Part shown: piece after piece, positions 1-6,967 of the stretch
Layout: every line of letters begins with the position of its first letter
Position numbering within the stretch: position 1 is the first letter of the stretch
Source: Gemmatimonadaceae bacterium
GTDB lineage: Bacteria; Gemmatimonadota; Gemmatimonadetes; Gemmatimonadales; Gemmatimonadaceae
Reading direction: 5' to 3'
Assembly (NCBI GenBank): GCA_025934775.1
Contig: JAICWO010000017.1
Span: 61,324 to 125,323, forward strand
DNA length: 64,000 nt
Notes under the pieces: model-generated
Database searches by the model: none
The model's input: the letters and a program-made list of their open reading frames with translations, nothing else
What the model was told of the DNA's origin: nothing
Translations under genes and position numbers: made by a program

Positions 1-383
1 CGCCGCGCGCGGAGGACCGCGAGTGCTACATCACCGTCGACCGGCGGTTCCTCCCGAGCGGTGATGTGTATTTTCTAAAGGTGCGCGGCGAGAGCATGGC
101 GGGCCGCGGTCTTCTCGACGGCGACTACGTGCTGCTCAGCCCCTCGGCGCTCGCGAAGGATGGCGACATCATCGCGGCGCGGCTCGGCGACGAAGCGACG
201 GTGAAGACGCTCACGCATCGCGGCGCGACGGTGGTGCTCGAGCCGGCGAACGTGGGCGAGCGCGCGATCGAAGTCGGCCCGCGCGACGATTTCGCGGTGC
301 TTGGCGTGGCGTGCGGGGTGTTTCGCCCGTTCTGGGAAGAGGACCCGGTGCCGGTGATCCCCGAAGGCGAGGCGAACGACTGA
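1..383 (+). CDS. lexA: LexA repressor, C-terminal peptidase domain (5' end outside window)
   Basis: The reading frame is open from base 3 to the TGA at 381-383, so the gene enters from the left edge and lacks its N-terminal winged-helix domain here. The visible part is the S24/LexA autoprotease fold: 'VRGESM' carries the nucleophile serine and 'EATVKTL' the general-base lysine. The C-terminal beta strands end in 'DDFAVLGVACGVFR', typical of LexA. Known role of the family: SOS repressor that cleaves itself when stimulated by RecA filaments. The Ala-Gly cleavage site and DNA-binding helices lie outside the window. A GTG at 66 is an internal codon, not a start. Other S24 repressors are possible, but length and motifs fit LexA best. 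Confidence 0.85.
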   Translation, partial: PRAEDRECYITVDRRFLPSGDVYFLKVRGESMAGRGLLDGDYVLLSPSALAKDGDIIAARLGDEATVKTLTHRGATVVLEPANVGERAIEVGPRDDFAVLGVACGVFRPFWEEDPVPVIPEGEAND

Positions 384-411
384 TCAGCGAACGATAATTA
401 TAGTTCGCTGA
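384..411. terminator. 9-bp perfect hairpin between convergent lexA and TonB-like gene
   Basis: TCAGCGAAC (384-392) and GTTCGCTGA (403-411) are perfect inverted repeats around a 10-nt AT-rich loop. The hairpin starts directly after the lexA stop and lies 14 nt from the stop of the convergent gene, so a bidirectional terminator is the simplest reading. It has no clean U-tract. The arms include CGAAC/GTTCG, reminiscent of SOS-box half sites (see findings). Confidence 0.55.
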
Positions 412-424
412 ACCTAGTGCCGCG

Positions 425-1294
425 CTACGGCACGATCGGCTGCGCCGGCTTCCCCTTCTCTTTCGCCTTGGCTTCCTCGGCTTCGCGATGCTCGCGATCC
501 TTGCGCTCGCGAATCCGCCGCACCGCCTCGCGGAAGTCGTCTTCGCTCAAGCCCTGCGCGTGCTCGTAGATGTCGTTCCGAATCCAATCCGAGTTGCGCG
601 CCTGAATGATTCGCGCGCCATCCACGCCGCCGAAGTTGAACGGCAGCGCGGCGAGGATCGCCGACGGCAGCTTGAACTTGCCCAGGTATACGTACTGCGA
701 GTCGAGCCCGAACTTCTCGCCGTTCTTCTCGAACGTCCAGTCGCGCGGACTGCGTCCGCGATTCTCCGCGGCCGCGATCTCCGCCTCGCGATACGTGTAG
801 TAGATCGCCTTCACCGCGCTGTCGTTGCTCTCCGCCGTGGTGAGCGGCAGGCGGAGCGTGTTGGGATGCAGCTCGATCCGCGGATCGGGGAGCGTGGGCT
901 CCACACCCGCCGCGACACCGACGGCGTTCGCGCCGGTCGCGGTGCCGGTCCCGCCGGGCACTCCGGCGGCCGGCTCGGGCGGAGCCGCCGGTGGAATGGT
1001 CGTCGGGATCGTCGTTGGCGCCACGATGGGCGCAGGGATCGGCTTCTGGGACGCGCGCTTCGCGCTGCTGCCGTTCCCCGGCGCCGCGGCGGGCGCCGCC
1101 GCCTTTGCCTGCACGCGCACGAACGTCAGCCGTTCGGTTGTGAGCTTCGCGGGCGACGGCCCGAACAGCGCCGCGATCGGATAGCGGAAGGTGATCGATG
1201 CGATGAGCGCGATCACGATCGTATGAACGAAGAGCGAGAGCGCGATCGATCCCTTCTGCGACTTGCGCCGCTCGAACATCGTCCGCGTGTTCAT
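425..1294 (-). CDS. TonB-like single-pass membrane protein with Pro/Ala-rich linker
   Basis: 289 residues. The start ATG at 1294 overlaps the stop of the upstream aminotransferase gene (TGATG). A short basic N-terminus ('MFERRKSQKG') precedes one hydrophobic segment (about residues 16-38), then a Pro/Ala/Thr-rich stretch (about 60-115), then a globular part and a charged Lys/Glu tail. This order resembles TonB-type energy transducers, which span the inner membrane and reach across the periplasm. The C-terminal region (from about 'SAVKAIYYTYREAE') does not look like the TonB_C fold, and no ExbB/ExbD genes are nearby. I call it TonB-like in architecture only; the function is unknown. Confidence 0.6.
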   Translation of the reverse strand: MNTRTMFERRKSQKGSIALSLFVHTIVIALIASITFRYPIAALFGPSPAKLTTERLTFVRVQAKAAAPAAAPGNGSSAKRASQKPIPAPIVAPTTIPTTIPPAAPPEPAAGVPGGTGTATGANAVGVAAGVEPTLPDPRIELHPNTLRLPLTTAESNDSAVKAIYYTYREAEIAAAENRGRSPRDWTFEKNGEKFGLDSQYVYLGKFKLPSAILAALPFNFGGVDGARIIQARNSDWIRNDIYEHAQGLSEDDFREAVRRIRERKDREHREAEEAKAKEKGKPAQPIVP

Positions 1295-2475
1295 CAGACC
1301 TCCGCTCCGACCGACGCGAGCACGCGTCCGGCACGCACCGCCGCTTCGGCGATCCGCTCCGGCGACGTGATGAACGAGATCCGGAAGAACCCTTCCCCGC
1401 CCGCCCCGAAGCCCGAGCCCGGCATCACGACGACGCCTTCTTCCTCGAGCAGCCGGTCGGCAAAGAGCGCGCTCGGCACGCCGTCGGGGAGCGGAATCCA
1501 GAGATACATCGTGGCCCGCGGCGTATCGCACGCGAAGCCCGCGGCGCGGAACGCCGCCACGGCCGCGTCGCGGCGCGCCTTGAACGTGGCGACGTTGGCC
1601 GGCACGAACGTGTCGTAGCTCTCGAGCGCCGCGACGCCGGCCGCCTGCACGGCGAGGAACTGGCCGGTGTCCATGAACGACTTCACCTTGGCGAGCACCG
1701 AGGTGAACTTGGGCGCCGCCGCCGCCCAGCCGCACCGCCAGCCGGTCATGTTGTACGTCTTGGACAGCGAATGAAATTCGATCGCGCAGTCGCGCGCGCC
1801 GTCGATCTCGAAGATGCTCGGCGGCACGTAGCCGTCGTACGCGAGCTCCGAGTAGGCGTTGTCGTAGACGAGCAGGATGTCGAGCTCGCGGCAGCGCGCG
1901 ACGACCCGTTCGAGGTACGACCGCGGCGCCGTGGCCGCGGTCGGGTTGTTTGGATAATTTAAATAGAGAATTCTCGTCCGGTGCAGCACGTCGGACGGAA
2001 TCTCGTCCAGGTCGACGAGGAAGCTCGTGCGCGGACGAAGCGCGTAGCGATACGGCTCGCCGTTCGAGAGCAGCGTCCCGCCCTGGTACGCGTTGTAGCC
2101 CGGCTCGGGAATTATGCCAATCCGCCCCGGCTCCAGATACGCGAGCGCGAGGTGCGAGATCCCTTCCTTGGAGCCGATGAGCGGCACGATCTCCGTCATC
2201 GGATCGAACGTCTGGCCGAACCGCCGCAGCATCCACGCGGCGATCGCCTCGCGGTACGCCACGAGCCCCATCCCGAATCCGTAGCGGTGCATCGCCGGCA
2301 CGCGCGACGCCGCGCCGAGTGCCTCGATGGCTTTGGACGGCGGCGCCAGGTCCGCGTCGCCGGCGCCGAGGTCGATCACGTCCACGCCGCGCGCGGCGAG
2401 CTCCCGCTTTTTTTGCGGGATCGTCGCCAACGGATATTCGGGCAGCGTGAGAAAACGCTCGGCGAGCTGCGGCAC
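1294..2475 (-). CDS. PLP-dependent aminotransferase class I/II (LL-DAP/alanine aminotransferase-like)
   Basis: 393 residues, fold type I. The substrate-side motif 'LGAGDADLAPP' is near the N-terminus, 'YPNNPT' (Asn pairing with the cofactor) in the middle, and 'SLSKTYNMTGWR' carries the Schiff-base lysine. The sequence style resembles DapL and AlaC/AspC-like enzymes that make diaminopimelate or alanine; the exact amino donor cannot be read from the motifs. The start is GTG at 2475, overlapping the TAG stop of the FAH gene (TAGTG), so the pair is translationally coupled. The product acts in cytoplasmic amino-acid metabolism. Confidence 0.8.
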   Translation of the reverse strand: MPQLAERFLTLPEYPLATIPQKKRELAARGVDVIDLGAGDADLAPPSKAIEALGAASRVPAMHRYGFGMGLVAYREAIAAWMLRRFGQTFDPMTEIVPLIGSKEGISHLALAYLEPGRIGIIPEPGYNAYQGGTLLSNGEPYRYALRPRTSFLVDLDEIPSDVLHRTRILYLNYPNNPTAATAPRSYLERVVARCRELDILLVYDNAYSELAYDGYVPPSIFEIDGARDCAIEFHSLSKTYNMTGWRCGWAAAAPKFTSVLAKVKSFMDTGQFLAVQAAGVAALESYDTFVPANVATFKARRDAAVAAFRAAGFACDTPRATMYLWIPLPDGVPSALFADRLLEEEGVVVMPGSGFGAGGEGFFRISFITSPERIAEAAVRAGRVLASVGAEV

Positions 2476-3116
2476 TAGGCTTCCACCCTGACTGAGTTGC
2501 TAACCCTGCTGAGGCACGGGTCGCCGGTCGAAGACGCGGGGCCGAGCACCTCCACTACTACCTCGTCCCCCGGTGAGAGGGTCCCGACGCCCGCCGGCGT
2601 GCCGGTGAGCACCAGGTCCCCGGCCTCGAGCGTCATGACCGTCGAGATGAAGGCGAGCACGTCAGGGATCGAAAACACCATCTCCGATCCTTTGCCGCGC
2701 TGGCGCTCCACCCCATTGACACGAGTGACGACCGACAGCGTTTCCAGTTCGGCTGGCGGGTTCGCCGGCTCTCCAATCGGGCAGAACGTATCGAACCCTT
2801 TGGCCCTCGTCCATTGGGAATCGGATCGTTGCAGGTCGCGGGCGGTCACATCGTTCACCGCGACGATCTTTGCGACCGCGCCGCGCGCCTCCGATGCTGT
2901 TACGCGCCGCAGCATCTTTCCGATGACGACGCCGATCTCGCCTTCGTATTCCACCTGCTTGCTCTGCAGTGGAAGCATCACGGGCTCGCCGTCGCGAATC
3001 ACGCTCGAGGGCGGCTTGAGAAAGATGAGCGGCTCGGCTGGGACGTCGTTGCCCAGCTCCTTGGCGTGCTCGCGATAGTTGCGGCCGACACAGACGATCT
3101 TTCCGGGGCGGTTCAT
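2475..3116 (-). CDS. Fumarylacetoacetate hydrolase (FAH) family protein
   Basis: 213 residues, the size of the short FAH-fold enzymes (acylpyruvase or 2-hydroxyhepta-2,4-diene-1,7-dioate isomerase type). The start 'IVCVGRNYREHAKELGN' and the metal-binding segment 'VEYEGEIGVVIGK' are diagnostic, followed by 'VNDVTARDLQ' and 'LTGTPAGVG'. Family members cleave or tautomerise C-C bonds next to a 2,4-diketo acid with Mg2+/Mn2+; closely similar bacterial and mitochondrial proteins act as oxaloacetate tautomerase or acylpyruvase. The ATG is at 3116, and the gene is first in a three-gene minus-strand run with the aminotransferase and TonB-like gene. Substrate not predictable. Confidence 0.85.
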   Translation of the reverse strand: MNRPGKIVCVGRNYREHAKELGNDVPAEPLIFLKPPSSVIRDGEPVMLPLQSKQVEYEGEIGVVIGKMLRRVTASEARGAVAKIVAVNDVTARDLQRSDSQWTRAKGFDTFCPIGEPANPPAELETLSVVTRVNGVERQRGKGSEMVFSIPDVLAFISTVMTLEAGDLVLTGTPAGVGTLSPGDEVVVEVLGPASSTGDPCLSRVSNSVRVEA

Positions 3117-3152
3117 CGATTCGAGTTGCGTGAAGGGTGGCTCGAAGCTGGT

Positions 3153-5648
3153 TCAGCTATAGAACGATCGAATTTCCGGCACCAGCGCGGCCCAACGGCC
3201 AATTCGGCGCGTGGCGGGCGGCAATCCTTCCATCAATCCGCGTCCGTAGCTTTTCGTTACGACCCGCGGATCGGCGATCACCACCACGCCCCGATCCGTG
3301 CTCGTGCGCACGAGCCGGCCGAAGCCCTGCTTGAGCCGGAGCGCGGCGTGCGGGAGCATGTATTCCTTGAACGAATCGCCTCCGCGGGCCTCGATCGCCT
3401 CGCAATGCGCCGCCGTGATCGGCTCCGAGGGAACGCGAAACGGCAGCTTGGCGATGAGCAGCGCGCGGAGCGCGTCACCCGGCACATCCACGCCTTCCCA
3501 GAACGACGCGGTGCCGAGGAGAATCGCGCGGCCCGCATCGCGAAAGCGCGCCAGCAGCGTGTCGCGCGATTCGTCGCCGTGCACCAGCAGCGGCCACCGC
3601 CGCTCAATGCCCCGGGCGCGGAGCTCGCTCGCCATGGCGCGCACGTCGCGATGACTGGTGAAGAGCACGAACATACCGGCGTTCGACGCGTCGGCGAGAT
3701 CGAGCGTCACGCGCGCGACAGCCTCGAGATGGCCGGATGGGTTCACATTGGGCGCTGGAACGTCGCTCGGGACCGCCAGCAGCGACTGCTCGCGATATCG
3801 AAACGGCGACGGAAAGATACCGGTGCGCGGCTCGAGCTTCGGCGTGTTGAGCCCGAGTCGCGCGCTAAGAAATTCGAATTTCCCGTCGGTGGCCAGCGTC
3901 GCGCTCGTCACGACCGCCGTGGTCGCCCGCGCGAAGAGATCCTCGCGCAGGATGGGCGCGAGATCGAGCGGAACGGTGCTCACGCTCGCCGCCTTGTCTC
4001 GGCCTTTGATCTCGATCCAGCGGACGCTCTGCTCGCCCGGTTGTGCGTCGAGGGCGCGGCTCAGGCCATCGCCGGCGAGCTGGAGCCGGCGCGTCACGGC
4101 GCGCATCTCGTTGAGCAGCGGCATCACCGACTCGTCCACGCGCGTGGCGCTCTCGATGCGCTCGCGCACGAGCTGAAGTCCCTCGGCGAGCAGCTCGATC
4201 TCTGCCGTCGTATCAGAAAGCTCGAGGCGGAGACCGGCGCGCCAGATCGGATGCGCGGCGAATTCATCGGTGAGGCGCAGCACCGAGCCTCCGCTCTCCT
4301 GCATCAGCGTTTCGATCAGATCGAAGAGCATGCTGCTCTTGTCGCGCGCCGCGGCGACGGCCGGTGCGAGGCGCGTCTGCACGAGATCGAGGCTGGCGGT
4401 GCTCAGCAGATCGTCGTTCGCCGAGAGCCGCATCGTGAGCGCTTGCAGCAGTCCTTTGCCGCGGCGATCGAGACGATTGAACAATCGCGTCAGCGCGCGA
4501 CGCGACACCGTGGATCCGAGATGCGCGGCCGCCGCGTCCTCGAGGTGGTGCCCTTCATCGATGACGAGGCGCGTGTACGCGGGAAGCACGGCGGCTTCGC
4601 CCCAATTCCCCGACGCGCGTCGCACCGCGAGATCGGAGAGCAGCAGGTGATGATTGACCACGATGACGTCGGCGTTCGCCGCCTCGCGCCGCGCCTTGAA
4701 GACGAAGCATTTGTCGTAGACCGGACAGCGCGCGCGCTGGCAGAGGTCAGGCTCGGCGGCGACTTCATCCCAGAGCTCGGAACGCGGCGCGATCGTGAGG
4801 TCGCTCAACGAGCCGTCGCGCGTGCGCTCGGCCCACGATTGGATCGCGTCGAGCTCCGCCTGCAGACCATCCTCGAACAAAGCGTTGCCCGACGCGCGCG
4901 CCTGCTCCAGCCGCACCAGACACAGATAGTTTCGCCAACCTTTGAGCAGCGCGAAGCGAACTTTCTGATCCGTGAGCGCGCGCGCGAGGAACGGCAGATC
5001 CTTTCCGACGAGCTGCTCCTGGAGATTGATCGTGTTCGTCGACACGACCGTGCGCTCGCCGTTCGCGGCGCCCCATCGCAGTGCCGGCACGAGGTAGCCG
5101 AGCGACTTGCCGACGCCCGTTCCCGCCTCGAGCAGGCCAATGCCGCCGTCGTTGTAGAGCCGCGCGATCTCGGCCGCCATCGAGCGCTGACTCGGCCGAT
5201 CCTCGTAGCGCGCGTGCTGCGCGGCGATGGCGCCCTCGGGCCCGAGATCGGCATCGATGCGCTGCGGCTCGAGCGCGGTGAACTCGGCGCGGCGCGGCAC
5301 TTCGACGACCACGTACAGCTCGGTCGCCTCGTTGTTCACGATCGCGAAGCCGATCCCATCGTCGTGCACGCGCGCGGCGACGTCAAGATCTGGTCCGGAG
5401 GCCTGGAGCAGCCCCGACGGATGGTTGTGGATCAACAGCTCGCCACGCGATGCAAAGCCGGGCAGCGCGAGCACACTCGTCGCGTCGCCGCGCGCCACGA
5501 CCCGGGCGGTCTCGACGACGCCCGTCGCGTCCAGCGTGCCGGCGAAGCACACCTCGCGGCCGCCGGCGAGTCGAATCGCGGCGCGAATCGCGTTCGCCGC
5601 TCTCGCGCTCAGGCGACTCTTGGGATCGGCGGCCGTGGCGGCGGACAT
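3153..5648 (-). CDS. dinG: DinG/XPD-family Fe-S DNA helicase with N-terminal RadC-like JAMM domain
   Basis: 831 residues. Residues about 20-120 form a RadC/JAB-type domain with a complete JAMM signature: Glu32, His74-x-His76-Pro, then Ser84-x-x-Asp87. Residues about 155-831 are a superfamily 2 XPD/DinG helicase: Walker A 'GTGVGKS' (176-182), four Fe-S cysteines (Cys243, 303, 308, 314), DEGH box (364-367) and C-terminal motifs V/VI ('FWEGVDVPGD', 'QGFGRLVR'). DinG-type enzymes unwind 5'-overhang DNA, R-loops and G-quadruplexes. Known bacterial fusions usually carry a DnaQ-like exonuclease at the N-terminus, so the metal-site JAMM domain is uncommon. ATG at 5648; the gene stands alone, 36 nt upstream of the FAH start. 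Confidence 0.88.
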   Translation of the reverse strand: MSAATAADPKSRLSARAANAIRAAIRLAGGREVCFAGTLDATGVVETARVVARGDATSVLALPGFASRGELLIHNHPSGLLQASGPDLDVAARVHDDGIGFAIVNNEATELYVVVEVPRRAEFTALEPQRIDADLGPEGAIAAQHARYEDRPSQRSMAAEIARLYNDGGIGLLEAGTGVGKSLGYLVPALRWGAANGERTVVSTNTINLQEQLVGKDLPFLARALTDQKVRFALLKGWRNYLCLVRLEQARASGNALFEDGLQAELDAIQSWAERTRDGSLSDLTIAPRSELWDEVAAEPDLCQRARCPVYDKCFVFKARREAANADVIVVNHHLLLSDLAVRRASGNWGEAAVLPAYTRLVIDEGHHLEDAAAAHLGSTVSRRALTRLFNRLDRRGKGLLQALTMRLSANDDLLSTASLDLVQTRLAPAVAAARDKSSMLFDLIETLMQESGGSVLRLTDEFAAHPIWRAGLRLELSDTTAEIELLAEGLQLVRERIESATRVDESVMPLLNEMRAVTRRLQLAGDGLSRALDAQPGEQSVRWIEIKGRDKAASVSTVPLDLAPILREDLFARATTAVVTSATLATDGKFEFLSARLGLNTPKLEPRTGIFPSPFRYREQSLLAVPSDVPAPNVNPSGHLEAVARVTLDLADASNAGMFVLFTSHRDVRAMASELRARGIERRWPLLVHGDESRDTLLARFRDAGRAILLGTASFWEGVDVPGDALRALLIAKLPFRVPSEPITAAHCEAIEARGGDSFKEYMLPHAALRLKQGFGRLVRTSTDRGVVVIADPRVVTKSYGRGLMEGLPPATRRIGRWAALVPEIRSFYS

Positions 5649-5686
5649 TCTCGAAAGCTAATCGCCGCGCACGCCGCCGAGGTGCA

Positions 5687-6967
5687 TCACGTCTTGAGCG
5701 GCTTCTTCTTCGCGGCCGGGAACAGCACGTTGTTGAGAATCAGCCGGTAGCCCGGGGAGTTCTTGAAGAGCGAGAGGTCGGTCGGCGGATTGCCGATCGC
5801 GTGACGCGGGTCCTCAGGATCGTGGCCGCCGTAGTACGTCCACGTTCCTTTTCCGTAGTCGCCATGGATGTACTTCACCCACGGCGCGCCCTCCTCGGTC
5901 GCGAGCACCGTGACGCCGGGCTTGAGCACGGACTTGTTGAAGCTCGTCGTCACGCCGTAGAAGTCGTTGATGACGGAGCGATGATCCTGCACGAGCATCG
6001 ACGCCACGGGATCGAACTTCGCCGCGAAGTTGAACAGCGTGAACGTGCCGAGCGGCTGCTGGCGTCCCGGAACGTTCACCTGGTGGCCGTCGATGTCGCT
6101 CATCGAGCTCACGAACGGCGACTGCTCGAGATGCGCATTCTGGAATGCGAATGTGCGCGACCAGTCCATCTTCTTGTCCGCGTCGGGATCCATCGGCGTG
6201 CCGTCGATGAAGCTCTGCGCGATGTCGACGTCATGCCCCGCGATCGCGAGCTCGAGGGTCTCGGTCGCGCCGCACATCGCGAACAGAAATCCGCCGCGCT
6301 CGACGAACTCGCGGATCTTCTCGGCGACGTCCTTCTTCAGCGCCGGGATGTTCGCGAAGCCCAGCCGCTTGGCGGCCGCTGTGTTCTTCTGCAGCAGATC
6401 GATGAACCACGGCGCGTCGCGATAGCTGAGATAGAACTTGTTGAGCTGCCCGGTGAAGTCTTCGTGGTGCAGGTGCAGCCAATCGTACTTCGACAAATCG
6501 CCGTGCTCGACCTCGTCGTCGTAGAGCGCGGTGTACGGGATGCCGGCGTAGTTGAGCGCGAGCGTCACCGCGTCATCCCACGGCAACGCGTCGGGCGGCG
6601 TGTACACCGCGATCTTCGGCGCCTTCTCGAGCGGAACGGATTCCATGTTGCTCGACGCGATCTCGGCCCGAATGTCGGCGAGCTTGCCGTCGTCGACCGA
6701 TTCGATCGTGATGCCGTCGAGCCCCGCGCGGCGGCGCAGCTCCGGTGTGTCGGCAAGCAGGAACGAGCCGCCGCGATAATTCAGCAGCCACTCGGCGGAC
6801 GCGCCGGACTTGATCGCGTAATACGTGAGGCCGTACGCCTTGAGATGGTTCGATTGGGCGTCGTCCATGGGCACGAGTAGGCGCTGCGCGCGAATCGGCA
6901 GCGCGGCCGCGAGCACCGCGAACGTCGCGAAGGTAAAATGTCGAACGAATCGAGACAGCATATGCAT
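5687..6967 (-). CDS. Secreted conserved protein of unknown function ('IPMD..NHLKAYG' family)
   Basis: 426 residues. The ATG at 6967 overlaps the TPR gene stop (TGATG); a second ATG two codons later is also possible. An N-terminal signal peptide ends in 'ALPIRAQ'. The mature start 'LLVPMDDAQSNHLKAYGLTYYAIKSG' and the C-terminal 'TWTYYGGHDPEDPRHAIG' mark a family also known from Bacteroidetes, where it is sometimes auto-named 'asparagine synthetase B'; I see no glutamine amidotransferase or synthetase motif. A segment 'IREFVERGGFLFAMCGATET' recalls glutamine-amidotransferase-like (ThuA/DUF4159-like) folds. It ends the DUF4159-DUF4175-TPR operon, so it probably works in the periplasm with them. 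Function unknown. Confidence 0.65.
   Translation of the reverse strand: MHMLSRFVRHFTFATFAVLAAALPIRAQRLLVPMDDAQSNHLKAYGLTYYAIKSGASAEWLLNYRGGSFLLADTPELRRRAGLDGITIESVDDGKLADIRAEIASSNMESVPLEKAPKIAVYTPPDALPWDDAVTLALNYAGIPYTALYDDEVEHGDLSKYDWLHLHHEDFTGQLNKFYLSYRDAPWFIDLLQKNTAAAKRLGFANIPALKKDVAEKIREFVERGGFLFAMCGATETLELAIAGHDVDIAQSFIDGTPMDPDADKKMDWSRTFAFQNAHLEQSPFVSSMSDIDGHQVNVPGRQQPLGTFTLFNFAAKFDPVASMLVQDHRSVINDFYGVTTSFNKSVLKPGVTVLATEEGAPWVKYIHGDYGKGTWTYYGGHDPEDPRHAIGNPPTDLSLFKNSPGYRLILNNVLFPAAKKKPLKT

Noticed and set aside
2814..5750. A long open frame (978 codons) on the plus strand opposite the DinG-like gene, and similar long frames elsewhere (5450-6880, 18045-19601, 61190-62554).
   Set aside because: They are antisense shadows caused by high GC content: composition rich in Arg, Ala and His, no recognisable motif, and a clear conserved protein on the other strand.
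5687..6967. Naming the secreted protein 'asparagine synthetase B', a label used for similar proteins.
   Set aside because: No N-terminal Cys amidotransferase site or ATP-pyrophosphatase motif is present, and it has a signal peptide.
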